Below are positions 8,406 to 21,043 of a stretch of DNA of 64,000 nucleotides, piece by piece. The first letter of the stretch is position 1. The number at the start of each line of letters is the position of its first letter. The position numbers were made by a program, and so were the translations under genes. The stretch is from Parahaliea mediterranea (GTDB lineage: Bacteria > Pseudomonadota > Gammaproteobacteria > Pseudomonadales > Halieaceae), in the NCBI RefSeq assembly GCF_003402235.1, contig NZ_QEWO01000004.1, positions 310,001 through 374,000 of the forward strand, given 5' to 3'. The notes beneath the pieces were generated by a model. That model ran no database searches. It had not been told where the DNA came from and saw only the letters and a list, made by a program, of their open reading frames with translations.

Positions 8406-8825
8406 GTGAACCCCGCCCGCCGACATCGCCGCCCCACTGCCCTGCTGCTGTTGCTGGTGGTGCTGCTGCAGGGCCTGCTGGGTGCCGCCGAAGCCGGCCT
8501 GCTGGGCACCTCGCCAATGGATGAGGCCGGCCACCACGCCGACAGCAGCATCGAACTCGCGGCAAGTCATGCCACCGCGCCGGATCACGGCGGCGACACC
8601 TTCTACAACAGCATCTTCAACGACAACAGCAACACCAACGACAGCGGCCTGAACGGCGACGGCTGCGACCACTGCTGCCAGTGCCACGGCCACTGCAGTC
8701 ACTTTGCCGCGCTGCAGCGCCCGGGTAACGAACCGGCGCTCGCTCCCCGCTTCACCCTTCCCACCCACAACCGGCAGCACACCAGCCTGCCCCTGCCCCT
8801 GCCGGACCGCCCTCCCATCGCCTGA
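8406..8825 (+). CDS. Small exported Cys/His-rich protein preceding czcCBA
   Basis: A 139-aa protein with a GTG start chosen because it gives an ideal signal peptide: basic n-region (NPARRHRRP), Leu-rich core, cleavage near GAAEA. A TTG 11 codons upstream is the alternative. The mature part is rich in Asp/Asn/Ser and contains a dense metal-ligand patch, CDHCCQCHGHCSHFA. It starts the czc cluster and ends 59 bp before czcC. Small exported proteins at this position in czc/cus operons are thought to bind or sense metal in the periplasm. The gene is supported by context and composition; I know of no assigned function. Confidence 0.65.
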   Translation: MNPARRHRRPTALLLLLVVLLQGLLGAAEAGLLGTSPMDEAGHHADSSIELAASHATAPDHGGDTFYNSIFNDNSNTNDSGLNGDGCDHCCQCHGHCSHFAALQRPGNEPALAPRFTLPTHNRQHTSLPLPLPDRPPIA

Positions 8826-8884
8826 CCCTGTTCGCACCACCGGTTTTACCTCCCCTAGCGGGATAACCCGAACAGGATCACACC

Positions 8885-10255
8885 ATGAACATGACAAGCA
8901 GCCAGCGCGCGCGCGCTGGTGCATTGCCCTATCCGGCGTGGCTGTTGTGCCTGGCACTGCTGTGCCTGGCCGCAGCCACACCGGCCAGCGCGGCGGCCGG
9001 CAGCGGCCTGTCGCTGCAACAGGCCAGCCAGCGCGCCCTGGCGCAAAACCCGGCCCTGCAGGTTTTCGACTGGCGCCAGCAGGCCCTTGAGGGGCAGCGC
9101 GAAAGCGCCGGCCTTAGGCCGCAAACCACCCTCGCCCTGGAGGCCGAGAACCTGGCCGGCAGCGGCGAGTTCAGCGGCGTGGATGCCGCCGAAGTCACCC
9201 TCAGCCTGTCCTCGGTCATCGAACTGGGCGGCCAGCTGGCGTCGCGGCTGGCCGTGGCCGACTCGCGCCTGGCCCTGAACCAGGCGCAACGCCAGGCCGA
9301 CGCCCTGGATCTGCTGGGCGAGGTAGCCCGCCGCTTTGTGACCGTACAGGCGCAACAGGCCCGGCTGGACATTGCCCGTTCCGCCCTGGCCCTGGCCGAG
9401 CGCTCCCTGAAGCTGGTGCGCCAGCGGGTGGACCAGGGCGCCGCGCCGCTGGCCGAGGCCCTGCGGGCCGAGGCCGCGGTGGCCCAGGCGCGCCTGCGCC
9501 AGAACGCCCTGCGTGCCGAACTGGCCGCCGACCGCAATGCCCTGGCCGCCCTGTGGGGCGCCGAGCAACCCGACTTCGACACGCTGCAGGGGGCGCTGTT
9601 TACCTTTCCCGATGTGGGCCCGCTGGAGCCGGCCTTCGAGCGCCTGCGGCAAAGCCCACTGGCCAGGGTGTACAGCAGCGAAAAGCGCCAGTTGCAGGCC
9701 GAGGTGGATCTGGCCCGGGCCAACGCGCGGCAGGATATCGGCTGGAGCGCCGGCCTGCGCCGCCTGGAGCAAAGCAGCGATACCGCACTGACGTTGGGGC
9801 TCAGCCTGCCGCTGTTCCAGGAACGGCGCAGCCGCGGCGAGGTGCGCGCGGCCATGGCAGAGCGCTCCGCCGCCGACTACCGCGAGCAGTCGGCCCTGCT
9901 GGCCATGCACACCCAGCTGAACGCCGCCTGGCAGCGCTACCAGCAGGGCAGCGCCGCCGCCAGCACCCTGCGCACGGCGGTTATCCCGCTGCTGCAACAG
10001 GCCAGCGAAGAAACCCGGGCCGCCTACGAACAGGGGCGCTCGCGCTACCTGGACTGGGCCGAAAGCCAGCGCGAGCTGATCGATACACGCTACGCCGCGG
10101 TGGATGCCGCCAGCGAGGCGCTGCTGAACCTCGCCACGCTGGAACAGCTGACCGGCCAATCGATCGGCGCTACCAGCGACAGCGCCAGCGCCAGCAGCGA
10201 CGCCAGCAACAAGGCCAACAGCAACGCCAGCACCACAACCGCGCCCCGCGACTGA
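8885..10255 (+). CDS. czcC: Outer-membrane efflux protein of the TolC family (CzcC type)
   Basis: A 456-aa outer-membrane factor with a signal peptide (core LLCLALLCLAAATPASA) and the paired helical, Ala/Gln/Leu-rich repeats of TolC-family proteins: LSLQQASQRALAQNPAL near the N-terminus and a second copy in the C-terminal half. It should form the exit duct of a tripartite cation efflux pump with the two genes that follow (13 and 9 bp gaps). The C-terminus is a low-complexity Ser/Ala/Asn tail. An AGGA ribosome-binding site precedes the ATG. Confidence 0.88.
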   Translation: MNMTSSQRARAGALPYPAWLLCLALLCLAAATPASAAAGSGLSLQQASQRALAQNPALQVFDWRQQALEGQRESAGLRPQTTLALEAENLAGSGEFSGVDAAEVTLSLSSVIELGGQLASRLAVADSRLALNQAQRQADALDLLGEVARRFVTVQAQQARLDIARSALALAERSLKLVRQRVDQGAAPLAEALRAEAAVAQARLRQNALRAELAADRNALAALWGAEQPDFDTLQGALFTFPDVGPLEPAFERLRQSPLARVYSSEKRQLQAEVDLARANARQDIGWSAGLRRLEQSSDTALTLGLSLPLFQERRSRGEVRAAMAERSAADYREQSALLAMHTQLNAAWQRYQQGSAAASTLRTAVIPLLQQASEETRAAYEQGRSRYLDWAESQRELIDTRYAAVDAASEALLNLATLEQLTGQSIGATSDSASASSDASNKANSNASTTTAPRD

Positions 10256-10268
10256 ACAGGACACCCTC

Positions 10269-11306
10269 ATGAAACGCAGCATGCAATCACTGACAACGCC
10301 TTTGCTGGTGCTGGCCCTTGGCCTTGCCGCGGCCTTTGCCACCCTGCCCGGTGGTGCCAGCCCGGGCGGGATGGAAGCACCCGCTGGCGAGAACAGCCAG
10401 CCACACGCCGGCAGCGACAGCCACAATGACAATGACAATGACAATGACAATGACAATGACAATGACAATGACGGCGACAAGCACACAGACAACGAGGATC
10501 ACGAGGCCATTACCCTCGCCCCCGATACCGCCCGCGAGGCGGGCCTTGGCACAGCGATAGCCGGCGCCGGCAGCATCGAGCGCCATGTCACCGTTTACGG
10601 GCGCCTGGCCACGCCCCCGGACCAGGTGGTGCAGAGCCGCGCCCGCTTCCCGGGGCTGATCCGCGACATCCGGGTGAACATTGGCGATACCGTCAAGCGC
10701 GATCAGGTGCTGGCGGTGATCGAATCCAACGAGAGCCTGCGCAGCTACGAGCTGCGCGCGCCCATCGACGCGCAAATCCAGGACCGCCAGGCCAACGTGG
10801 GTGAAATCACCGGCGAGGGCGCCCTGTTCACCCTGGTGAACAACCGCACCCTGTGGGCCCAGCTGCGGGTCTTCCCCAGCCTGCGCTTTGAGGTGGCGCC
10901 GGGGCAGACGGTACACGTGGATCACAACGGTCACCTGCACGACAGCACCATTGCCAGCGTCACCCCCGGCCCGCTGGGCGAAGCCTACGTGGTGGCGCGG
11001 GTGGTGATCCCCAACCCCCAGGGCGACATGGCCCCCGGCGATATGGTGAAGGCCGAGATCGACGCGGAAACGGTGGATGTGCCCCTGGCGGTGGCCACCA
11101 CCGCCCTGCAGGACCTGCAGGGACAAACCGTGGTGTTTGTGCAGCGTGATGATCGCTACCAGGCGCGGCCGGTCACCACCGGGCGCAGCGATGGCCAGCT
11201 GACCGAGATCGTGGACGGGCTGGAGGCCGGCGAACGCTATGTCGCGCTCAACAGCTTCCTGCTGAAAGCCGAGCTGCTGAAGTCCGGCGCGAAACACGAT
11301 CATTGA
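10269..11306 (+). CDS. czcB: RND efflux periplasmic adaptor (CzcB/CusB type)
   Basis: A 345-aa membrane-fusion protein. After an N-terminal hydrophobic signal (LLVLALGLAAAFATLPGG) comes an extremely acidic linker encoded by eight perfect copies of a hexanucleotide, giving eight Asn-Asp pairs, then a His/Asp/Glu segment. The lipoyl/barrel-sandwich part is visible around GRLATPPDQVVQSRARFPG and VNIGDTVKRDQVLAVIES. It links the inner-membrane pump to the CzcC-like channel. The coiled-coil hairpin between the lipoyl halves is minimal, as in some HME-RND adaptors. The acidic linker may act as a low-affinity metal collector (inference). Confidence 0.88.
   Translation: MKRSMQSLTTPLLVLALGLAAAFATLPGGASPGGMEAPAGENSQPHAGSDSHNDNDNDNDNDNDNDNDGDKHTDNEDHEAITLAPDTAREAGLGTAIAGAGSIERHVTVYGRLATPPDQVVQSRARFPGLIRDIRVNIGDTVKRDQVLAVIESNESLRSYELRAPIDAQIQDRQANVGEITGEGALFTLVNNRTLWAQLRVFPSLRFEVAPGQTVHVDHNGHLHDSTIASVTPGPLGEAYVVARVVIPNPQGDMAPGDMVKAEIDAETVDVPLAVATTALQDLQGQTVVFVQRDDRYQARPVTTGRSDGQLTEIVDGLEAGERYVALNSFLLKAELLKSGAKHDH
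10425..10472 (+). repeat. Hexanucleotide tandem repeat (AATGAC)8 inside czcB
   Basis: Eight perfect copies of AATGAC in frame encode alternating Asn-Asp. Because the unit is two codons, copy-number change would lengthen or shorten the linker without a frameshift. Confidence 0.95.
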
Positions 11307-14426
<3,120 letters not shown>

Positions 14427-14442
14427 CCTCCGGTGACCCCGC

Positions 14443-14892
14443 CTACAGCCAGCGCCGTACCCGGGCGCAGTAGGCGGGGTAGTCGTCAGGGAACAGGCCC
14501 CGCAGCATGGCTTCTTCCGGGCGGATGTAGCGCCACTCGATAATCGCCATGAAGGCCGGCGGCACCAGCAGGGCGGTACTCGCCCCCACGGTGACCGCCG
14601 TACCCGCCAGCACCAGGGCCATGCCCAGGTACATGGGGTTGCGGCTGTAGGCGTAAACACCGGTGGTCACCAGCGCCGACACCTTGCGAAAGGGAATCAT
14701 GTCCGTGCCGGCGCGCTGGAACAGGCCGCCGGCAATCACCAGCATTGCCAGCCCCGCCACCAGCAGGGCGCCACCGGCCAGCCAGCTGTAGGCGCCGGTA
14801 AAACGCGGCCCGCTCAGGAATTCATTGAGTGCGAAAATGGTGATCACACCGATCACCAGCCACATGGGCGGATAAATCACGCGCTTGACCAC
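14443..14892 (-). CDS. Isoprenylcysteine carboxyl methyltransferase-like membrane protein
   Basis: A 149-aa integral membrane protein with about four hydrophobic helices and the C-terminal signature of the ICMT/phospholipid methyltransferase superfamily: VTTGVYAYSRNPMYLG, then a segment with EWRYIRPEEAMLRG and DDYPAYCARVRRWL. Such proteins are usually annotated as methyltransferases, but the bacterial substrate is generally unknown. It is convergent with czcA (16-bp gap) and follows the ZIP gene on the minus strand by 42 bp, so it is probably cotranscribed with it. Confidence 0.75.
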   Translation of the reverse strand: MVKRVIYPPMWLVIGVITIFALNEFLSGPRFTGAYSWLAGGALLVAGLAMLVIAGGLFQRAGTDMIPFRKVSALVTTGVYAYSRNPMYLGMALVLAGTAVTVGASTALLVPPAFMAIIEWRYIRPEEAMLRGLFPDDYPAYCARVRRWL

Positions 14893-14934
14893 GGTCTGCT
14901 CCTTGTCAGTAGGCCAGGTGTGCCCCCGGCCGGG

Positions 14935-15786
14935 TCAGTGGGCCAGGTGCGCCCCGGCCGGCTCCAGGCTGCCAATGCCGTAGGCCAGGACAATCCCGGC
15001 AATAAAAGCCAGGGTCAACTTGCCCCGGTCATGGCTGTGAAAGTGTACCTCCGGCAGCAGGTCGCTCAGGGCGATGCAGACAAAGGCCCCGGCGGAAAAG
15101 GCGAGGGCAACGGCCACGCCGTAGTGGCGCGCCTCGCCCATCAAGTCCACCCCGAAGTAAAACAGCAGCGCGCCCAACGGGCACATCAGGGCAAACAGGA
15201 TATTGGCCCGTCGACGGGCGGCGGCACTCCAGCCTCCGGCCTCCATGACGGTGACAATGGACATGGCGTCGAGCGGTTTGTGCAAAAGGATAGCGAGAAA
15301 CACCCCCACCCCCAGAAGGCCCACCAAACCGTGGCCACCCACCATGCCCTGTAAAACTGCCCCCAGCGCCACCCCATCAATCAAGGTGTGTACACCCAAC
15401 CCGAGGGCGATGCCGACCCAACTCAGGCTGTGAACGGTGCCGTGAGTGTGGTCATTATGGCGGTGGTCGTGATGGCTGTGCTCTTCCTGGCTGAAGTCGT
15501 GCTGGTGAAAGTGGAACATGCGCAGCAACAGCAGCATCGTCACCAGGCCGATCATCAGCCACCACACCGACACGTCCGCCGCATTGGTACCCCCCAGCAG
15601 GGCCATGCTGTGGGGCAGCAGGTGGTAGAAGGCGACGCCCAGCATCAGGCCAGACACAAAGCTCATAATGAGCTGGGTGCGGGTATGGGTCATTTTCACC
15701 CAGTTGGGCAGCATGCCGCCGAGCAGGGAAAACCCCGCGATGGCAAGGCAGTACAGGGTGAGCAGCAGTGTGGGAGACACCGACAT
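14935..15786 (-). CDS. ZIP family metal transporter
   Basis: A 283-aa ZIP protein with about eight membrane segments; the ATG at 15784-15786 starts right at the first helix, and the 35 residues of upstream reading frame are rejected as non-family. A His-rich cytoplasmic loop contains HHDHRHNDHTHG. Helices IV and V carry the transport-site residues in HTLIDGVALGA and LHKPLDAMSI. ZIP proteins bring Zn2+ or similar divalent cations into the cytoplasm, so this is the functional opposite of the adjacent czcCBA pump. It is probably cotranscribed with the methyltransferase-like gene. Confidence 0.87.
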   Translation of the reverse strand: MSVSPTLLLTLYCLAIAGFSLLGGMLPNWVKMTHTRTQLIMSFVSGLMLGVAFYHLLPHSMALLGGTNAADVSVWWLMIGLVTMLLLLRMFHFHQHDFSQEEHSHHDHRHNDHTHGTVHSLSWVGIALGLGVHTLIDGVALGAVLQGMVGGHGLVGLLGVGVFLAILLHKPLDAMSIVTVMEAGGWSAAARRRANILFALMCPLGALLFYFGVDLMGEARHYGVAVALAFSAGAFVCIALSDLLPEVHFHSHDRGKLTLAFIAGIVLAYGIGSLEPAGAHLAH

Positions 15787-15948
15787 GAAGATTCCGCAGC
15801 ATTGGGGCAAGCGCGCGATTATTCCATATTTGCCACCCGCCTGTAATGCGGACATGACCGCGGCGGCCAGCCGACTGAGCCGAGATGCCATTGACTCCCA
15901 GACTAACGGTTATTAGTTTGGGCCAATAACCGCCAACCGGAGCCTGCC

Positions 15949-17490
15949 ATGGCCATCTACGAGCCCATTGAATCCACCGATTCCCGCCGCCACCTGCAAC
16001 TGCGCAGCCCCGTTACCCTGGAACCCACCGGGGAGCTGGTGTGCGCCAACGCCGAGGATGTGGCCGAGGCCATCGCCCGCGCACGCAGGGCCCAACCGGC
16101 CTGGGCCGCCACCCCCATCCGCGAGCGGGCGAAAATCGCCGAGCGGGCCCTGCAGCTGGTGCTGGAGCGGCAGGACGAGATCATCGACACCGTGGTGGCG
16201 GAAACCGGCAAGGCCCGCACCGACGCCATGAGCATGGAAATTTTCTCGGTGGCGGATTCCCTGTGCTATTACGCCAAAAACGCGGAACAATTCCTCAAGC
16301 CCCGCAAGCGCAAGGTGCCCGGCATTATCGGCATCGCCAAGCAGCTGCGCATTGTCTACAAACCCCTCGGGGTGGTGGGCCTGATCACCCCCTGGAACGG
16401 CCCCTTCGTGCTGGTGATGAACCAGGCGGTGCAGGCCCTGCTGGCGGGCAATACAGTGGTGGCCAAGGGCTCCGAGGTGACCCCCTACTCGGCCAGGCTG
16501 GCCGAGACTATTTTGCGCGACGCCGGCCTGCCCGAGGGCGTGCTGCAGGTGCTGCTGGGGGATGGCGACACCGGGGCCGCCATCGTGCGCGGCGGGGTGG
16601 ATAAAGTGTCCTTTACCGGCAGCGTTGCCACCGGCCGCAAGGTGGCCGAGGCCTGCGCCAGCCAGTTGATTCCCTGCACGCTGGAACTCGGCGGCAACGA
16701 CGCCATGATCGTGTGCGCCGACGCCGACTTGGACCGCGCCGCCGACGGCGCCTGGCTGGGCTCGTGTATGAACACCGGCCACTACTGCTGCGGCACCGAG
16801 CGCATCTACGTGGTGGCGTCGGTGTACGACGAGTTTCTGCGCCGGGTGCTGGACAAAGGCAAGCAGGTCAAACAGGGCAGCCAGCACGGCTGGGAAGAAG
16901 ACGTGGGCGCGGTGTTCTGGGACCGGCAGATGGCCATCATCGAGGCCCACGTGGAAGACGCCCGCGCCAAGGGCGCCACCATCCACATGGGCGGGCGCCG
17001 CAACCCGGACCTGCCCGGGCTGTACTACGAGCCCACGGTGATCACCGAGGTGGACCACCGCATGGACATCATGAACCTGGAAACCTTCGGCCCCATTCTC
17101 TGCATCCAGAAGGTGGCCTCCGAAGAGGAGGCGCTACAGCTCGCCAACGATTCCGAATTCGGCCTGAACGGCAACGTGTGGACCAAAGACAAGGAAAAAG
17201 GCTATCGCCTGGCCCAGGCCATCGACACCGGCAGTTGCAGCGTCAACGACATGGCGGTGAGTTACGGCATTCCCGCCGCGCCCTTCGGCGGGCGCAAGCA
17301 GTCCGGGGTGGGCCAGGTGAATGGCAAAAAGGGCCTGCGCGGCTACTGCCATGAAATGCCCATTGTCATCGACCGCTTTGGCGGCAAGATGCAAAACGCC
17401 TATCCCAACAGCGCCAAGAGCGCCGAGGGCATGCGCAAGCTGATGGACTTCCTGTGGCGCAAAACACCATTGGGGAAATGGCTGGCCTGA
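15949..17490 (+). CDS. Aldehyde dehydrogenase family protein
   Basis: A 513-aa NAD(P)+-dependent aldehyde dehydrogenase. The general-base Glu lies in LELGGNDAMIV and the catalytic cysteine is C280 in NTGHYCCG (C281 adjacent). The cofactor-binding TPWNGPFVLVMNQ and FTGSVATGRKV segments are intact. The C-terminus extends slightly past the usual end, closing with FLWRKTPLGKWLA. It is monocistronic, divergent from the ZIP gene and convergent with proB. Substrate class cannot be assigned from sequence; the pattern fits the broad succinate-semialdehyde/aromatic aldehyde group. Confidence 0.88.
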   Translation: MAIYEPIESTDSRRHLQLRSPVTLEPTGELVCANAEDVAEAIARARRAQPAWAATPIRERAKIAERALQLVLERQDEIIDTVVAETGKARTDAMSMEIFSVADSLCYYAKNAEQFLKPRKRKVPGIIGIAKQLRIVYKPLGVVGLITPWNGPFVLVMNQAVQALLAGNTVVAKGSEVTPYSARLAETILRDAGLPEGVLQVLLGDGDTGAAIVRGGVDKVSFTGSVATGRKVAEACASQLIPCTLELGGNDAMIVCADADLDRAADGAWLGSCMNTGHYCCGTERIYVVASVYDEFLRRVLDKGKQVKQGSQHGWEEDVGAVFWDRQMAIIEAHVEDARAKGATIHMGGRRNPDLPGLYYEPTVITEVDHRMDIMNLETFGPILCIQKVASEEEALQLANDSEFGLNGNVWTKDKEKGYRLAQAIDTGSCSVNDMAVSYGIPAAPFGGRKQSGVGQVNGKKGLRGYCHEMPIVIDRFGGKMQNAYPNSAKSAEGMRKLMDFLWRKTPLGKWLA

Positions 17491-17499
17491 TTCGCAGTC

Positions 17500-17526
17500 G
17501 GGGCCTTGCCACAGGGCAAACGCCCC
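17500..17526. terminator. Hairpin between aldehyde dehydrogenase gene and proB
   Basis: An imperfect stem pairs GGGGC-TTGCC on the left with GGCAA-GCCCC on the right around an ACAG loop, just past the plus-strand stop. No T-tract follows. It may end both convergent transcripts. Confidence 0.3.
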
Positions 17527-17574
17527 GCAGCAAGCCATAGCAACGCGCAGCTGGCTATCGCAAGCGGCAGCAAC

Positions 17575-18696
17575 CTACAGCACGACCAGGTTATCGCGGT
17601 GGATCAGCTCCTCATCGCCCTGGTAACCCAGGATGCCCTCGATGGCCGAGGACGCCCTACCCTGCAGGCGCCGGGTTTCCTCGGCGCTGTAGTTGATGAG
17701 CCCGCGGGCCACTTCGCGGCCGCTGCTGTCGCGGCAGGCCACCATGTCGCCGCGCTGGAAGTTGCCCTGCACGGCCACCACCCCCACCGGTAGCAGGCTG
17801 CGCCCGGATTCGCGCAGCACCCGCACCGCGCCGTCGTCCAGCTCCACGCTGCCCGGCACCCGCACCATGCCCGCCAGCCACTGCTTGCGCGCGTTCTGGG
17901 GCTGTTTGCCGGTGCGCAGCCAGGTGCCCACGTCTTCACCCGTTGTGGCGCGCTGGACAATGTTGGCCTCGCGCCCCGAGGCGATGATGGTCTCGCTGCC
18001 AGAGCGGGCCGCCAGGCGCGCCGCGCGCAGCTTGGTGACCATGCCGCCGCGGCCCAGGGCGCCGCCGTCGCCGGCCATGCCGTCCAGTTCCGGCGCGTGC
18101 ACATCGCACTGGCGCACCAGTTCGGCGCTCGGGTTGTGCCGCGGGTCGGCGTTGAACAGCCCCTGCTGGTCGGTGAGCAGCAACAGGGCATCGGCGTCGA
18201 TCAGGTTGGCCACCAGCGCGGCCAGGGTGTCGTTGTCGCCAAAGCGGATTTCGTCGGTGACCACCGTGTCGTTCTCGTTGACGATGGGCATCACCCCCAG
18301 TTGCAGCAGGGTGGTCAGGGTGCCGCGGGCATTCAGGTAGCGGTCGCGGGCAAGCACATCGTCGTGCCCCAGCAGGATCTGGGCGGTGGCAATGCCGTGG
18401 TGGCAAAAGGCATTTTCGTAACTCTGCACCAGCACCGACTGGCCCACCGCGGCGGCGGCCTGCAAGTCGTGCAGGGCACTGGGGCGGCCCGACCAGCCCA
18501 GGCGCACAATGCCCGCGGCCACCGCGCCGCTGGACACCAGCACCACCTCGCAACCGCGCTGGCGCAGGGCAGCCAGCTGATCCACCAGCTGGCCAATCAC
18601 CGCCGGGTCCAGCCCGCGGCCATCGTTGGTGAGCAGGGCGCTGCCCACCTTCACTACCCAGCGCCGCGCCCCGGCGACTTCACTGCGTTCACTCAC
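17575..18696 (-). CDS. proB: Glutamate 5-kinase with C-terminal PUA domain
   Basis: A 373-aa two-domain enzyme that phosphorylates glutamate in the first step of proline synthesis. The amino-acid-kinase domain starts with [15 protein letters not shown] and contains [11 protein letters not shown] and LTDQQGL; a PUA domain occupies about the last 95 residues ([21 protein letters not shown]). Length and architecture are typical. It follows obgE on the same strand, the common gammaproteobacterial order rplU-rpmA-obgE-proB. A tandem TTTTCG repeat lies in the 86-bp gap before its start. Confidence 0.95.
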   Translation of the reverse strand: MSERSEVAGARRWVVKVGSALLTNDGRGLDPAVIGQLVDQLAALRQRGCEVVLVSSGAVAAGIVRLGWSGRPSALHDLQAAAAVGQSVLVQSYENAFCHHGIATAQILLGHDDVLARDRYLNARGTLTTLLQLGVMPIVNENDTVVTDEIRFGDNDTLAALVANLIDADALLLLTDQQGLFNADPRHNPSAELVRQCDVHAPELDGMAGDGGALGRGGMVTKLRAARLAARSGSETIIASGREANIVQRATTGEDVGTWLRTGKQPQNARKQWLAGMVRVPGSVELDDGAVRVLRESGRSLLPVGVVAVQGNFQRGDMVACRDSSGREVARGLINYSAEETRRLQGRASSAIEGILGYQGDEELIHRDNLVVL

Positions 18697-18730
18697 GCCC
18701 CTGCCCCTTTTGCGTGTTCTGTCACTGTCG

Positions 18731-18754
18731 TTTTCGTTTTCGTTTTCGTTTTCG
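18731..18754. repeat. Hexanucleotide tandem repeat (TTTTCG)4 between obgE and proB
   Basis: Four perfect copies, preceded by a partial copy, lie 35-58 bp upstream of the proB start and read (CGAAAA)4 on the transcribed strand. The position is in the untranslated gap of an operon, so copy-number change would alter the leader length only. Confidence 0.9.
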
Positions 18755-18782
18755 CGGTTAATAGGCCCCGATGATGGCCGGC

Positions 18783-19997
<1,215 letters not shown>

Positions 19998-20091
19998 TTA
20001 CTCTAACACTGATTCTGGCCCGGGTTGGGCCCGCCTGCGCGCCGGGCATTGCCCGCCACAGCCCGGCCCAAGCGGCTAAAAAGCAGCGGGC

Positions 20092-20124
20092 AAAAAAAAG
20101 CCCCGTCATCTGACGAGGCTTTGT
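20092..20124 (-). terminator. Intrinsic terminator after rpmA
   Basis: On the minus strand an A-rich side, a GC stem (GCCTCGTCA paired with TGACGGGGC, one wobble) and a GA loop are followed by a run of eight T. It lies 25 bp past the rpmA stop and separates the ribosomal genes from obgE. Confidence 0.85.
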
Positions 20125-20148
20125 TTACCGGTTCATGCAAACCGTCGT

Positions 20149-20406
20149 TCAGGCGCTCACCACCTGAACAAACTTGCGGTTCTTTGGACCTTTCACCACG
20201 AACTCAACCTTGCCTTCGCTGGTTGCGAACAGGGTGTGGTCCTTGCCGATGCGAACGTTGTCGCCAGCATGGAAGCGGGTGCCGCGCTGACGCACGATAA
20301 TGTTGCCCGCTTTTACCACTTCACCGCCGAAGCGCTTCACGCCCAGGCGTTTACTTTCCGAATCGCGGCCGTTACGAGTACTACCGCCAGCTTTCTTGTG
20401 TGCCAT
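20149..20406 (-). CDS. rpmA: 50S ribosomal protein L27
   Basis: An 85-aa protein beginning [16 protein letters not shown], the near-invariant L27 N-terminus that reaches the peptidyl-transferase centre. The rest ([21 protein letters not shown]) is standard. It starts 15 bp after rplU in the same transcript and is followed by an intrinsic terminator. Confidence 0.97.
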   Translation of the reverse strand: MAHKKAGGSTRNGRDSESKRLGVKRFGGEVVKAGNIIVRQRGTRFHAGDNVRIGKDHTLFATSEGKVEFVVKGPKNRKFVQVVSA

Positions 20407-20421
20407 GGTCGATGACCTCCT

Positions 20422-20730
20422 TTAGCCGCTAATACCGGTGATCTTCACCTCGGTGTACCACTGGCGATGGCCAGTTTCCTTCCGGTGGTGCTTGCGACGG
20501 TTGAATTTAACGATCTTCACCTTGTCGTGACGGCCGTGGCTGACGACTTCTGCAGTCACCTTGCCGCCCGCGACAACCGGGGTACCGATTTTTACATCGT
20601 CACCGCCGATCATCAGAACCCGGTCGAATTCCACGGATTCGCCCGTGGCCACTTCCAGTTTCTCCAGCTTGAGGGTCTCGCCCTCAACAACGCGGTGCTG
20701 CTTGCCACCGCTTTCAATTACTGCGTACAT
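20422..20730 (-). CDS. rplU: 50S ribosomal protein L21
   Basis: A 102-aa protein with the L21 pattern [17 protein letters not shown] at the start and [20 protein letters not shown] near the end. It is the first gene of rplU-rpmA. Its transcript is predicted to start near 20860, giving a leader of about 130 nt that holds a terminator-like hairpin. Confidence 0.97.
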   Translation of the reverse strand: MYAVIESGGKQHRVVEGETLKLEKLEVATGESVEFDRVLMIGGDDVKIGTPVVAGGKVTAEVVSHGRHDKVKIVKFNRRKHHRKETGHRQWYTEVKITGISG

Positions 20731-20765
20731 TGCGCGCTCCGTTCAATTAGCCTGCTCGCGGTTGC

Positions 20766-20790
20766 AAAAAACCCTTGTCAATCAAGGGGG
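20766..20790 (-). terminator. Terminator-like hairpin in the rplU leader
   Basis: On the minus strand CCCTTG-ATTGA-CAAGGG is followed at once by six T. No minus-strand gene lies upstream before ispB, so the structure sits inside the rplU 5' leader, where it could act as an attenuator of the ribosomal operon. Confidence 0.55.
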
Positions 20791-20865
20791 CAGAGCCAGG
20801 CACAAACAGTTGAAAACAGCATCTACCAGGGCCGCGGGGGCCGGGGGCAGATGCAGAGGGCGGCG

Positions 20866-20894
20866 ATTCTACTGAAAACACCCCCGCCGGGCAA
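20866..20894 (-). promoter_or_regulatory. Sigma70-type promoter of rplU-rpmA
   Basis: Reading the minus strand, TTGCCC (20889-20894) and TAGAAT (20866-20871) are separated by exactly 17 bp. It lies in the 313-bp divergent gap 20731-21043 between rplU and ispB; no equally good plus-strand promoter for ispB was seen there. Confidence 0.6.
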
Positions 20895-21043
20895 GGCCTG
20901 ATTTGCCGTGCCGTCATGTGAGCCTGGGTGCCGGCTTGCGTGCCTGCGCGGTGGGCTGCCCAGCCGGCGCCCGCCTGCCCGAGCCCGCCTTGACAGCCCC
21001 AGGGGGGCACCCTAGCATCCGGCATTTTCCGGGGCACCCATCC

